A stretch of DNA of 64,000 bases from Plastoroseomonas arctica (GTDB taxonomy: Bacteria; Pseudomonadota; Alphaproteobacteria; Acetobacterales; Acetobacteraceae): positions 1-64,000 of the forward strand of contig NZ_JAAEDH010000006.1 in NCBI RefSeq assembly GCF_018128965.1. Reading direction: 5' to 3'. Below are positions 46,457-56,723 of the stretch, in pieces; within the stretch, counting starts at the first letter, position 1; each line of letters begins with the position of its first letter. Both the position numbers and the translations under genes were made by a program. The notes under the pieces were generated by a model, which made no database searches, was not told the origin of the DNA, and saw nothing but the letters and a program-made list of their open reading frames with translations.

Positions 46457-46786
46457 ATGTCGCCCTACTTCTTCGCCGTGCTGTTGCTCTCGGGCGCGGC
46501 CTTCATCCAATCGAAATCCTCCGCGCCTGAGCTGCGCCCGGAATCGCCGCTGGCGAATACCGCGTGGCGCCTGCTCGGCAAGGCCTGTTTCGTCGCCTGG
46601 CTCGCGCTCATCATCTGGGGTGCGCTGAGGCTGCACTGGTCGCAGCCACTCGCTGCAGTGGTCGGGTCGCTGGCCTTCAATGCCTTTCTCGCGCGCCTGG
46701 GGCCGCGGCCGTTCTGGCCAGGTCTGTCGATGCTCTGCGGCGTCGCGGGCCTGGCGCTCGCCGGATTTACCGTCTTCTTTCGCTGA
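46457..46786 (+). CDS. Small multi-pass membrane protein
   Basis: A 109-residue protein with four likely membrane spans (about 3-17, 44-60, 64-80 and 92-107) separated by short loops. It is divergent from the GT4 gene, with an 88-base region holding both promoters. It converges with the dehydrogenase gene, leaving 9 bases between the stops. I know no family for it. Codon use and hydropathy support a real gene. Confidence 0.7.
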   Translation: MSPYFFAVLLLSGAAFIQSKSSAPELRPESPLANTAWRLLGKACFVAWLALIIWGALRLHWSQPLAAVVGSLAFNAFLARLGPRPFWPGLSMLCGVAGLALAGFTVFFR

Positions 46787-46795
46787 ACTGCAGGG

Positions 46796-47695
46796 TCAGC
46801 CCTCGCCGGCGCGATTGCCGCCGCCGAGCGCCTCGCCCGCCAGCCGTTCCGAAAGCTGTGCCAGCGCGGTGTGGTCCTGGCCGGGCCCGAGCAGCGCCGC
46901 CGCACTCGCCGACAGCTCGCGGCACAGTGCCGAGAAGGGCGTGGGCGTCGTCGTCTCCCGCCCGATTTCGAGCGCGATCGTCAGGTCCTTCACCATCAGG
47001 TCCAGCCCGAAGCCGGAATCGAAGCGGCGCGACAGCACGAATTGCTTGAACTTCTTTTGGCTGGAATTGGTCATCCCCGTCGACGCGTTGAGCACATCGA
47101 CCATCAGCGCGGGATCGAGCCCAAAGCGCTGGCCGATCAGCAGCGCCTCGATACCGATCAGGAAGCCACCGGCGCTGACGAGATTGTTGAGCGCCTTCAT
47201 CGCCTGGCCCGCGCCCACCCCGCCGCAGCGGTGGATGGAGGTGCCCATGGCGCGAAGAACCGGCTCCACGCGGTCCAGCACCGCCGTCTCGCCACCGGCC
47301 ATGATCGCGAGCTCGCCGGTCCTGGCCCTCGGTACGCCGCCGGACACCGGGCAATCCACGACCGCGACTTTCTGCGACGTGAGGGCCGCCGCGATCTCCC
47401 GCGTGCGGCCGGGCGCGCCGGAGGTCATGTCGATCAACACGCTGCCCTCGGAAAGCACCGGGCCGATCAGCGCCGCGACCTCGGCCACCTGCTTGCTGGT
47501 CGGCAGGATGGTGATGATGAATTCGGCGCCGCGCGCGGCTTCGTCAGGGCCATCGGCCGCGATGCCGCCGACCTCGGCCGCGAACTTGTCCGCACGGCCG
47601 GGGACGGCGTCGCAGACGGTAACCTCATGGCCCGCCTTGATGAGGTTCGCGGCCATGGGCCAACCCATGTTGCCGATGCCGATGAATGCGATCAT
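46796..47695 (-). CDS. NAD(P)-dependent beta-hydroxyacid dehydrogenase
   Basis: A 299-residue enzyme of the 3-hydroxyisobutyrate/tartronate-semialdehyde dehydrogenase family. NAD(P) site GIGNMGWPMA (5-14), substrate site DCPVSGGVPRA (about 115-125), catalytic Lys in GQAMKALNNL (about 165-174) and a C-terminal KDLTIAL motif. Substrate cannot be told from sequence. ATG at 47695 begins the Rossmann strand; six more codons upstream are possible. Confidence 0.9.
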   Translation of the reverse strand: MIAFIGIGNMGWPMAANLIKAGHEVTVCDAVPGRADKFAAEVGGIAADGPDEAARGAEFIITILPTSKQVAEVAALIGPVLSEGSVLIDMTSGAPGRTREIAAALTSQKVAVVDCPVSGGVPRARTGELAIMAGGETAVLDRVEPVLRAMGTSIHRCGGVGAGQAMKALNNLVSAGGFLIGIEALLIGQRFGLDPALMVDVLNASTGMTNSSQKKFKQFVLSRRFDSGFGLDLMVKDLTIALEIGRETTTPTPFSALCRELSASAAALLGPGQDHTALAQLSERLAGEALGGGNRAGEG

Positions 47696-47720
47696 GGGAG
47701 GCTCCCGTGCCAAAAAAGGC

Positions 47721-47837
47721 TGGGGAAAAGAATTTCCCCAGACCCCATTCTTAAATTTTTATCTCTTGGTGCTGGCTGCGCAGCCAGCACCAAAAACCAA
47801 TAAGAAAAGAAGGGGGTTTGGGGGAATTCATTCCCCC
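47721..47837. repeat. Palindromic dispersed repeat, copy D (complete)
   Basis: Left hairpin TGGGGAAA/TTTCCCCA (47721-47740), GACCCCATTCTTAAATTTTT, a 28-base perfect palindrome (47766-47793) built on TTGGTGCTGGCTG, then a right arm with AAGAAAAGA and GGGGAATTCATTCCCC. It lies after the stop of the carboxymuconolactone-decarboxylase-family gene and before the dehydrogenase start. Same orientation relative to the gene upstream as copies A-C. Confidence 0.85.
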
Positions 47838-47851
47838 ATGCTGTCGTCCGA

Positions 47852-48247
47852 TCAGACCTTCGGGATCGCTCCCTCCGCGATCAGCACCTCATGCGCAGCC
47901 TTGAACGCGTCGAGGCCGGCGGGAATGCCGCAATACGCCGTCGCGTGCAGCAGCGTCGCCTTGATCTCCTCGACCGTGAGGCCGTTGTTCAAGGCGCCCT
48001 TAACATGCAGCTTGATCTCCGGCGTGCGACCCAGCGCGGTCAGCATCGCGAGGTTCAGCAGGCTGCGGGTCTTGCGGTCCAGCGTCGGGTCGCCCCACGC
48101 CCAGCCCCAAGCCCAGGCGGTGGTCGCGCGCTGGAACGACATCATGAACTCGTCGGCTTTCGCCATCGAGCCATCGACATACTCGGCGCCGAGCACGGCT
48201 CGGCGGATCGGCATGCCCTTGTCGAACAGGGCCTGGTCGTCGGACAT
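47852..48247 (-). CDS. Carboxymuconolactone decarboxylase family protein
   Basis: A 131-residue protein of the CMD/AhpD-like fold: helical, with RSLLNLAMLTALGR (61-74), EIKLHVKGALNNGLTVEEIKATLLH (77-101) and YCGIPAGLDAF (105-115). In PcaC the family opens the beta-ketoadipate branch; in AhpD it is a thiol-active peroxidase partner with CxxC, absent here. So the PcaC-like branch is the better call but substrate is open. Repeat D follows its stop; the divergent dehalogenase-like gene starts 84 bases away. Confidence 0.88.
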   Translation of the reverse strand: MSDDQALFDKGMPIRRAVLGAEYVDGSMAKADEFMMSFQRATTAWAWGWAWGDPTLDRKTRSLLNLAMLTALGRTPEIKLHVKGALNNGLTVEEIKATLLHATAYCGIPAGLDAFKAAHEVLIAEGAIPKV

Positions 48248-48331
48248 CGGTTTCCTCCCAAGGAATGTCGGCGCAAGCTTGCCCGTGGCGCCGCCCCGGT
48301 CAACCGGGCGAGGGTGCGAGGAGCACGTGCA

Positions 48332-49222
48332 ATGAGTTTCTTCTCCGGCTTCATACTGGAGACGCGCACCGTCGAGCGCCGTCCCTTCCGCCTGCGCCGC
48401 GCTGGCGAGGGTCCGCCCCTGCTGCTGCTGCACGGCAATCCCCAGACCCACGCCATGTGGCACCGCGTCGCGCCGCGGCTCGCCGAGCGGTTCAGCGTCG
48501 TGTGTCCCGACCTCACCGGCTACGGTTTCTCGCACAAGCCGCCGGTGAGCGGCGACAGCGCGGCCTATGCCAAGCGTGCGATGGCCGCCGACATGGTCGC
48601 CGTCATGCGCGACCTCGGCCACACTCGGTTCCAGGTGCTGGCGCATGATCGCGGCGCGCGGGTCGCTCATCGCCTCGCACTCGACTGGCCCGACGCGGTC
48701 AACCGCCTCGCGCTGCTCGACATCGTGCCCACCATCGAGCATTTCGAACGCGTGGACATGGCCTTCGGCCTCGGCTACTGGCACTGGTTCTTCCTGGCCC
48801 AGCCGCACCCTTTGCCCGAGCGCATGATCCGTGGTGACGTGGAGGACTGGTTCGACCTGCACACCAGCCGTGAGCCCAAGGACCGCGGCTTCTTCCACCC
48901 CGAGGCGCGCGCCGACTATCTCGCCGCGCTGCACCTGCCGGGCACGATCGAGGCGATCTGCGAGGATTACCGCGCCGCGACCGCCATCGACCTGCTCCAC
49001 GACCGGGAAAGCCGCGCGGCCGGCCAGCGCATCCGCGCGCCGCTCCGGGTCCTTTGGGGTGCGAAGGGCAAGATCGGCGCCTGGTACGATCCGCTGGCGC
49101 TGTGGCACGGCTACGCGGATGGCGACGTGTCCGGCGGCCCGATGCCCTCCGGCCACTACCTCGCCGAGGAAGCGCCGGACCAGGTGCTGAAGGCGCTGGA
49201 GGGATTCCTCGACGCCGGCTAG
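48332..49222 (+). CDS. Alpha/beta hydrolase, haloacetate dehalogenase-like
   Basis: A 296-residue enzyme. Nucleophile is Asp106 in AHDRGARVAHR, not Ser, which defines the dehalogenase/epoxide hydrolase branch. Arg107 and Arg110 match the carboxylate-binding pair, and His151-Trp152 (GYWHWFF) match the halide pocket of fluoroacetate dehalogenases; Asp130 and a late GHYLAEE His complete the triad. A CEDYRA Tyr is also as expected. Likely hydrolyses haloacetates to glycolate; epoxide hydrolysis is the main alternative. GAGGAG lies about 9 bases before the ATG. Its stop and the convergent HATPase stop share the palindrome CTAG (49219-49222). Confidence 0.8.
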   Translation: MSFFSGFILETRTVERRPFRLRRAGEGPPLLLLHGNPQTHAMWHRVAPRLAERFSVVCPDLTGYGFSHKPPVSGDSAAYAKRAMAADMVAVMRDLGHTRFQVLAHDRGARVAHRLALDWPDAVNRLALLDIVPTIEHFERVDMAFGLGYWHWFFLAQPHPLPERMIRGDVEDWFDLHTSREPKDRGFFHPEARADYLAALHLPGTIEAICEDYRAATAIDLLHDRESRAAGQRIRAPLRVLWGAKGKIGAWYDPLALWHGYADGDVSGGPMPSGHYLAEEAPDQVLKALEGFLDAG

Positions 49223-49623
49223 CCGGTGAACTCCAGGACCAGCCGGTTGCGCTCTTCGACGCGGGCGTAGGTGGACCGTGTCGCCGAACGCCGGATCAGC
49301 AGCAACCCGCGGCCGCCGACATCATCCATGCTCGCCGGCGCGGTCTCGGCGAACTGGCCGGACAAAGGGTCGAACGCCTTGCCCGCATCCTCGAAGATCA
49401 CGGTACAGCCGCGATCCTCGACCAGGACCTCGATCTCGACCTCGGTCGCACCACCGTGGCGGCAGGCGTTGAGGACGACCTCCTCAAGCACGACCACCGC
49501 GCGCGAGGCGACGATGCCAGGCACCCCGGCCTCCTCGAGATGGCCCTGAAGCTTCTTCTCGGCAGCCACGATGTCGGATGTGTCGCCCGACACGCGCAGC
49601 TGGAACGGCACGGCGGTGTCCAT
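49219..49623 (-). CDS. Anti-sigma-factor-type serine kinase (HATPase, RsbW-like)
   Basis: A 134-residue GHKL ATPase. N-box EEVVLNACRHG (about 47-57), G1 box EDAGKAFDP (about 78-86) and G2 box GGRGLLLIRR (about 103-112) are all intact. RsbW-like kinases phosphorylate a STAS antagonist and hold a sigma factor or other partner. ATG at 49623 overlaps the STAS stop as TGATG, giving fixed stoichiometry with its likely substrate. No sigma factor gene is in the window. Confidence 0.87.
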   Translation of the reverse strand: MDTAVPFQLRVSGDTSDIVAAEKKLQGHLEEAGVPGIVASRAVVVLEEVVLNACRHGGATEVEIEVLVEDRGCTVIFEDAGKAFDPLSGQFAETAPASMDDVGGRGLLLIRRSATRSTYARVEERNRLVLEFTG

Positions 49624-49964
49624 CACCCACCCACGATGCCGCGCGCCGCGGCCATGTCCGGCGCCAGCGGGATGAGGTCTTCGAGGGCGACGATGTCGAA
49701 CACCTCGGCAACGGCCGGGACCACGCCGTAGATCGCCATGCGATGACCGCTGCGCTGCAGGACACGCGCGCCGGAAATCAGCACCCGGATGCCGAGCGAG
49801 CCCACGAAGGGTACCGCGGACAGGTCGACGATCACGTTCTTGCCGATATGGCCGATCTGCGCGGTGAACGGCAGGTCGAGAACCTCGGCGCCCACGGCGT
49901 CGAGCCTTCCCGACAGGACGACCTGCGCCAAGTCCGGAGCAATGTCATGCACTTCGAATTCCAT
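49623..49964 (-). CDS. STAS-domain anti-sigma-factor antagonist
   Basis: A 113-residue STAS protein (SpoIIAA/RsbV type). The phosphorylation loop is VPFVGSLGIRVL with Ser56 the likely site. The fold is the usual four-strand, four-helix unit with a slightly long C-terminus. AGGA lies 8 bases before the ATG. It sits between the phosphatase that would dephosphorylate it and the kinase that would phosphorylate it, a complete partner-switching set. Confidence 0.9.
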   Translation of the reverse strand: MEFEVHDIAPDLAQVVLSGRLDAVGAEVLDLPFTAQIGHIGKNVIVDLSAVPFVGSLGIRVLISGARVLQRSGHRMAIYGVVPAVAEVFDIVALEDLIPLAPDMAAARGIVGG

Positions 49965-50012
49965 GCCGAGCTTCCTAGCCGAAATGATAACACCCGCGAC
50001 CTGTAGCCAGGA

Positions 50013-51131
50013 TCAAGGGAAGTCGAGTGACAAAATAGCGACATCGTCTTCCATCGGTCCAGGCCGCGAGGAGTCCCGGATTGCCGCGAGCAGCCGCTCC
50101 GGCTCGGACATTCCTGGCTCCGGCGGCGCGGCGAGGTGCGGGATGAAATCGCGCAGCGTCAGCTGCGTACCGTCGCGCGCCTGCACCTCGAAGGCACCGT
50201 CGCTGAACAGGGTGAGACGCGCACCTTCGGGCACCAGCGCGGTCGCTTCGCCGAACACCCGCTCGGGCGCTGCGAGGCCGATGCCGGGATTGCGCGTTGA
50301 AAGCGGGATCGGCTCGGTGCCAGGCAAGCCGAGGAAGGCGGCATGCTGGCCGGCCGACGCATAGCGCAGCATACGCGTCCCGGGGTCGTACACCGCGTAC
50401 CAGATGGTGAAATACAGCCCGCCGTGCCGATCCATCTGGAAGCCGCCGTTCAGGCCCGCCAGCACGGCCGCGGGGTTGCCCGGATCGGCGCCGGCCGGGC
50501 TGCCCTCGCGCAGCGTATTCATGACGCTCACCGCCAGCATGGAGGCGCCGGCCCCGTGCCCGGCGACGTCCATCAGCCAGACGATGAAGCGCCCATCGGG
50601 CAGGGCCCGATAGCCGAAGCCATCGCCGCCGACCCCGATGCAGGGCAGGAAGCGCCAATCGACACGCACGGGCCCATCCGTGATCGGCGGCGGCAGCAGC
50701 GCCAGCACGTAGCGCCCGGCCTTGGCGAGGTCGCGTTCCAACGCATCGCCGCGCTCAAGCTGCGTGCGTGGGCCATGCAGGTGCGTGATGGCGTAGGGCC
50801 CGAGCCGCAGCCTGGCGCCGGAGCGCAGCGCCTCGCTGCCGTGGATACGCACGCCGTTCAGGTAACAGCCATTGGTCGAGCCGAGATCGGTCACCATCGC
50901 TTCGTCGCCGCGCAAGGCGAAGGTGCAATGCGCGCGCGAGATCTCGCTCGACGGCAGCACGATGTCGTTGTCGGGCACACGGCCCACGCGCAACGGCGCG
51001 GCGCCCAGCGCCACACGCCGAGGCGCTTCGCCCGGTGCCTCGACGACGAGCATGTGTAGAAGCGGCTCCGCGCCGGCGTCGTCTTGCGCCGGCACGCGCC
51101 GCATCATGGTGCGATCACTCTCGTCCGACAT
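50013..51131 (-). CDS. FHA domain-containing PP2C (SpoIIE-type) phosphatase
   Basis: A 372-residue protein. An FHA domain covers about 40-115 (VGRVPDNDIVLPSSEISRAH with the phosphothreonine-binding Arg and Ser, then LGSTNGCYLNG). A PPM/SpoIIE phosphatase domain covers about 160-370, with metal Asp in WLMDVAGHGAGASM, LFSDGAFE and the terminal MEDDVAILSL. It likely reactivates the STAS protein encoded 48 bases downstream in response to a phosphothreonine signal. Its ATG overlaps the GNAT stop as TGATG, so it is translated with the aminotransferase-GNAT genes. Confidence 0.92.
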   Translation of the reverse strand: MSDESDRTMMRRVPAQDDAGAEPLLHMLVVEAPGEAPRRVALGAAPLRVGRVPDNDIVLPSSEISRAHCTFALRGDEAMVTDLGSTNGCYLNGVRIHGSEALRSGARLRLGPYAITHLHGPRTQLERGDALERDLAKAGRYVLALLPPPITDGPVRVDWRFLPCIGVGGDGFGYRALPDGRFIVWLMDVAGHGAGASMLAVSVMNTLREGSPAGADPGNPAAVLAGLNGGFQMDRHGGLYFTIWYAVYDPGTRMLRYASAGQHAAFLGLPGTEPIPLSTRNPGIGLAAPERVFGEATALVPEGARLTLFSDGAFEVQARDGTQLTLRDFIPHLAAPPEPGMSEPERLLAAIRDSSRPGPMEDDVAILSLDFP

Positions 51132-52153
51132 CAGGCGCCTCCGGAAGGAAGCATGCCTGAAGCGACGGATTTCCAGAAGATCAAGCTGTCGTTCACCGCC
51201 GAATCGGCGCCGACAAGGCCACCCGGGATGCGTCCCACCTCGCGCCAGCCCGCGAATCGGCAGTGGTCGGCAACGCCCGTGTCAGGCAGCTCGCAGGTGA
51301 TGAGCGACCGGCCATGCGCCGCCGCGGCGGCCTCGACCCGCAACAGCAGCGCTGCGGCGATGGCGCTTCGATCACGGCTCGGGTCCAGCAACAGGTGGAT
51401 CATCAAGGCACGATGCGACTGCGTCGGCGCCACATCAAGGTCGAGCTGAACCGTTCCGGCGATTTCGCCCTCCTCCCAGGCGACCAGCAGGGCGCAACGT
51501 CCCTGGGCGACGCGCGCCGCGACGCCGCGCCAGATGTCGCGCGCGCGTGCCGGCTGCGCTGGCGGCAGGTACGCCTCGGACATACCGTGCGCGGCGGCGT
51601 CGACCATGAGCCGGCCCAGGCATCGCGCGGCGCTGGCCGCGGCCGCCGCGTCCAGTTCGGCGACGGCGATGCCGCGAGCCGGCTTGGCGTAGCGAAATTC
51701 CAGCGAGTGGGAGACATCGTCGAGCACGCGGATCGGGCCTTGCCGCAGGTAGCCGCGCTTTTCGTAGAAGGCATGGGCGCGGAGGAAGCGCGTATCGGTC
51801 CAGAGCACGAGCGCCTCGGCACCCGCCGCCCGCGCCCGCGCTTCGGCGCGTTCCAACAGCGCATCGGCGAGGCCGCCGCCGCGTGCCGCGCCATCGACAT
51901 AGAGGCGGCAGATTTCCCACGCCGAGCCATCCGGCCGCGGCCGCACGCCAACCATCCCTGCGAGCCCCACCTCATGGTCCGCGACCCACAAGTCGCCGCC
52001 CGCTTGCGCGAACCAGCTGGCCAGGCTGCGCAGCTCGGGCAATTCACCATCCACATCCAGCACGCAGCCGGGGTATTCTGCCCAGCAATCCCCGATCAGC
52101 CGAATGACGCCTTCCGCATCGTCATCCCGTCCCGGACGGATGGCTGGGATCAC
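51131..52153 (-). CDS. Tandem GNAT acetyltransferase
   Basis: A 340-residue protein with two GNAT-like domains: the first (about 1-155) has the acetyl-CoA loop RLYVDGAARGGGLADALL and a YEKRGY motif; the second (about 170-335) is more divergent, with LLLDPSRDRSAIAAALL in the same place. Substrate unknown. GTG at 52153 overlaps the aminotransferase stop as GTGA; the longer open frame upstream is antisense-like noise. It sits between an aminotransferase and the FHA phosphatase with overlaps on both sides. Confidence 0.85.
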   Translation of the reverse strand: MIPAIRPGRDDDAEGVIRLIGDCWAEYPGCVLDVDGELPELRSLASWFAQAGGDLWVADHEVGLAGMVGVRPRPDGSAWEICRLYVDGAARGGGLADALLERAEARARAAGAEALVLWTDTRFLRAHAFYEKRGYLRQGPIRVLDDVSHSLEFRYAKPARGIAVAELDAAAAASAARCLGRLMVDAAAHGMSEAYLPPAQPARARDIWRGVAARVAQGRCALLVAWEEGEIAGTVQLDLDVAPTQSHRALMIHLLLDPSRDRSAIAAALLLRVEAAAAAHGRSLITCELPDTGVADHCRFAGWREVGRIPGGLVGADSAVNDSLIFWKSVASGMLPSGGA

Positions 52154-53352
52154 CGCAGCGCCTGGCAGAATTCCTGGATGCGCTTGCAGCCCTCGCGCAG
52201 ATGCTCGGTCGAGCTCGCGTAGGAGAGCCGGATATAGGGGCTCATGCCATAGGCGGCGCCCTGCACCACGGCGACGTATTTCTCCTCGAGCAGCGCGAGG
52301 GCGAAATCGCCATCCGTCGCGATCAGCCGGCCGCCGGCGGAGGTCTTGCCGATGCAGCCGCCGATGTTGGGGAACACGTAGAAGGCGCCTTCGGGCTTGT
52401 GGCACTGGATGCCGGGCGCGGCGTTCAGCATCTCCACCATCAGGTCGCGACGTTCGCGGTAGATGGCCGCGCGCTCGGCCACGCCCTCCTGCGGTCCATC
52501 GAGTGCCGCCGCCGCCGCCGCCTGCCCGACGCTGGACACGCCGGCCGTGGTCTGGCCCTGCATGTTCACCATCGCCTTGATCAGCTGCTTCGGACCGCCG
52601 GCGAAGCCGATGCGCCAGCCGGTCATTGCATAGGTCTTCGACGCGCCGTTCACCGTCAGCGTGCGGTCCTTGAGGCGCGGCTCCACCGAGGCGATCGTGC
52701 AGAACTCGAAGCCGTCATAGACGAGGTGCTCGTACATGTCGTCGGTCATCACCCACACATGCGGATGGCGCAGCAGCACGGCCGCGATCGCCTCCATCTC
52801 GGCACGCGAACAGGCCGCACCGGTGGGGTTGTTGGGGAAGTTCAGCATCACCCATTTTGTGCGCGGGGTGATGGCGGCCTCCAGATCCTCGGGCCGGACC
52901 TTGAAGCCGTTGTTCTGCGGGCAGCTGACGAAGACCGGCGTGCCCTGGGCCACCTTCGCCATCTCGGCGTAGCTGCTCCAGAACGGCGTCGGGATCACCA
53001 CCTCGTCGCCGGGGTCGATCGTCGCCATGAAGGCGTTGAAGATCGACTGCTTGCCGCCATTGGTGATCATGATCTCGTCGAGCGCGTAGTCGAGGTCGTT
53101 GTCGCGCCTGAACTTGCGCTGCACAGCCTCCTTCAGCCGGCGGGTGCCGTCCTGGGGGGTGTATTTCGTCTCGCCATTAAGGGCCGCCTGGTGCGCCGCC
53201 TCGATGGCATTGGCGGGGGTGGCGAAATCCGGCTCGCCGGTGGTCATGCTCACCACCTTGATGCCCTGCGCCGCCAGCTCGCGCGCCTTGGTGGCCATGA
53301 TGACTGAGGCGGAGACGGAGAACTGCTTCAGGCGTTCAGCGAGCGCGGGCAT
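52150..53352 (-). CDS. Aspartate aminotransferase-like PLP enzyme (second of two)
   Basis: A 400-residue class I fold-type I aminotransferase. PLP Lys in [16 protein letters not shown] (Lys239), FPNNPTGA (about 172-179) and a C-terminal RLSYASS with the substrate carboxylate Arg. Very similar in layout to the enzyme at 53842. Start is ATG at 53352, or GTG at 53355, which is 7 bases from GAGGA. Preferred substrate (Asp, prephenate or aromatic amino acids) cannot be told. Confidence 0.92.
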   Translation of the reverse strand: MPALAERLKQFSVSASVIMATKARELAAQGIKVVSMTTGEPDFATPANAIEAAHQAALNGETKYTPQDGTRRLKEAVQRKFRRDNDLDYALDEIMITNGGKQSIFNAFMATIDPGDEVVIPTPFWSSYAEMAKVAQGTPVFVSCPQNNGFKVRPEDLEAAITPRTKWVMLNFPNNPTGAACSRAEMEAIAAVLLRHPHVWVMTDDMYEHLVYDGFEFCTIASVEPRLKDRTLTVNGASKTYAMTGWRIGFAGGPKQLIKAMVNMQGQTTAGVSSVGQAAAAAALDGPQEGVAERAAIYRERRDLMVEMLNAAPGIQCHKPEGAFYVFPNIGGCIGKTSAGGRLIATDGDFALALLEEKYVAVVQGAAYGMSPYIRLSYASSTEHLREGCKRIQEFCQALR

Positions 53353-53383
53353 CACACAACCATCCTCAACTGCGGCGCAGGGC

Positions 53384-55080
<1,697 letters not shown>

Positions 55081-55884
55081 CTACCCCCCCTCCCCCCCGC
55101 CTTCAAGCCATCGTGCGCGAAGCAGCAGCGCGGCGAGCGCAACGCAGAGGCCCGCCAAGGCAAGAATGACGGCGCCCAGCGCGTTGATCTCGGGCGTCAG
55201 GCCGAGGCGCAGCGCGGAGAAGACCAGCACCGGCAGGGTGGTGCCGGCGGGGCCGGAGACGAAGCTCGCGATGACCAGGTCGTCGAAGGACAGCGTGAAG
55301 GCGAGCAGCCATCCGGCGGCCAGCGCCGGGGCCATCAGCGGCAGGGTGATGGTGCGGAAGGTGGCGAGAGGGCCGGCGCCGAGGTCCATCGCGGCTTCCT
55401 CCAGAACCCGCTCGGTCCCCGCGAGCCGCGCCTGCACCACCACGGCGACGTAGGCGGCACCGAGCGTCGCATGCGCAAGCAGGATGGTGAGCGCGCCGCG
55501 CCCGGCCGGCCAGCCGATCGCGGCTTCCAGCGTGACGAAGAGCAGCAGCATCGCGAGCGCTGTGACCACCTCGGGCAGCACCAGCGGCGCGCCAATCAGG
55601 GCGCCGAACAGCCCGCGGCCGGCGAACGCCCCCCAGCGGGCCAGCGCGAAGCCGGCGACGCCGCCGATCAGCGTGGCGAGCGTGGCCGAGCCCGACGCGA
55701 CGCGGAGCGATAGCCAGGCGGCCTCGACCAGCCGCTCATTCGTGGCGAGTGCGGCGAACCAGTGCAGGGAAAAGCCGCCCCACTGGAAGGGGATGCGGTC
55801 CGCGCTGAAGGCGAAGCCCACCAACAGCAGCACCGGCACCCAGAGGAACCCCAGCCCGAGGACGAGCACGCCGCGCCACATCAC
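55081..55884 (-). CDS. Polyamine-type ABC transporter permease (PotC-like)
   Basis: A 267-residue inner-membrane permease with six spans. The EAA loop reads EEAAMDLGAGPLATFRTITLPLMAPAL (about 163-189), and the start MMWRGVLVLGLGFLWVPVLLLVGFAFS is a typical first span. The FSLHWFAAL periplasmic segment is seen in PotC/PotI. Overlaps the second permease by four bases (55881-55884). Last gene of the operon. Confidence 0.92.
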   Translation of the reverse strand: MMWRGVLVLGLGFLWVPVLLLVGFAFSADRIPFQWGGFSLHWFAALATNERLVEAAWLSLRVASGSATLATLIGGVAGFALARWGAFAGRGLFGALIGAPLVLPEVVTALAMLLLFVTLEAAIGWPAGRGALTILLAHATLGAAYVAVVVQARLAGTERVLEEAAMDLGAGPLATFRTITLPLMAPALAAGWLLAFTLSFDDLVIASFVSGPAGTTLPVLVFSALRLGLTPEINALGAVILALAGLCVALAALLLRARWLEGGGEGG

Positions 55885-56723
55885 GACGCGCGCTGGAACA
55901 GGCGGATGGGCACGATCAGCAGCGCGAGCAGCGCCACGGCGAGGGCCGCCGCCATGGGCCAGTCACGGTTGCTGAAGAATTCCTGCCACAGCACCCGCCC
56001 GACCGGCAGCGCGTCCGATGGCCCCAGCAGTTCGGGGATGACGAACTCGCCGGCGGCAGGGATGAACACCAGCAGAGACGCCGCGACGACGCCTGGCAGC
56101 GCCAGCGGCAGGGTCACCGTCCAGAACACCGTCGCCGGCGTCGCGCCGAGATCGGCCGCCGCCTGCTCCAGCACCGGATCCAGGCGCGAGAGCGTGGCGT
56201 AAAGCGGCAGCACGGCGAAGGGCAGGTACGCATGCACCATCCCCGCCAGCATCGCGCCCTCCGTGTAAAGCAAGGTCAGCGGCTCCTCGATGAGACCGAG
56301 GCCGAGCAGCGCGGCGTTCACCAGCCCCTGGTCGCGCAGCAGCCCGATGAAGGCGCCCATGCGCAGCAGGAAGCCGGTCCAGAACGGCAGCAGGACCAGG
56401 GCCAGCAGCGGCACCCGCCAGCCGCGCCGCGCACGTGCGATGGCGAAGGCCATGGGGAAGCCCAGCAGCAGGGTGAGCACCGCGGTGCTGCCGGCCAGCA
56501 ACGCTGCGCGCCACAGTGAATCGCGGTAGAACTCATCCTGGATCAGCGTTGCGAGATTGCCGAAGCTGCCCTGCCAGGCAAGGCCCGGCCCGAACGGCCA
56601 GCGGAACGGCGGCACGCCCTCTGCCCCGGTGCCGAACGCGATGCCGAGCAGGATCACCGCCGGCGCCGCCACGAAGGCCAGCAGCCAGGCCCAGGCCGGC
56701 AGCAGGACCAGTACGCGCCGCAT
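55881..56723 (-). CDS. Polyamine-type ABC transporter permease (PotB-like)
   Basis: A 280-residue permease with six spans; EAA loop LEQAAADLGATPATVFWTVTLPLALPGV (about 187-214). ATG at 56723 overlaps the ATPase stop as TGATG; GTG at 56726 is an alternative. Forms the membrane channel together with the PotC-like protein. Confidence 0.92.
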   Translation of the reverse strand: MRRVLVLLPAWAWLLAFVAAPAVILLGIAFGTGAEGVPPFRWPFGPGLAWQGSFGNLATLIQDEFYRDSLWRAALLAGSTAVLTLLLGFPMAFAIARARRGWRVPLLALVLLPFWTGFLLRMGAFIGLLRDQGLVNAALLGLGLIEEPLTLLYTEGAMLAGMVHAYLPFAVLPLYATLSRLDPVLEQAAADLGATPATVFWTVTLPLALPGVVAASLLVFIPAAGEFVIPELLGPSDALPVGRVLWQEFFSNRDWPMAAALAVALLALLIVPIRLFQRAS

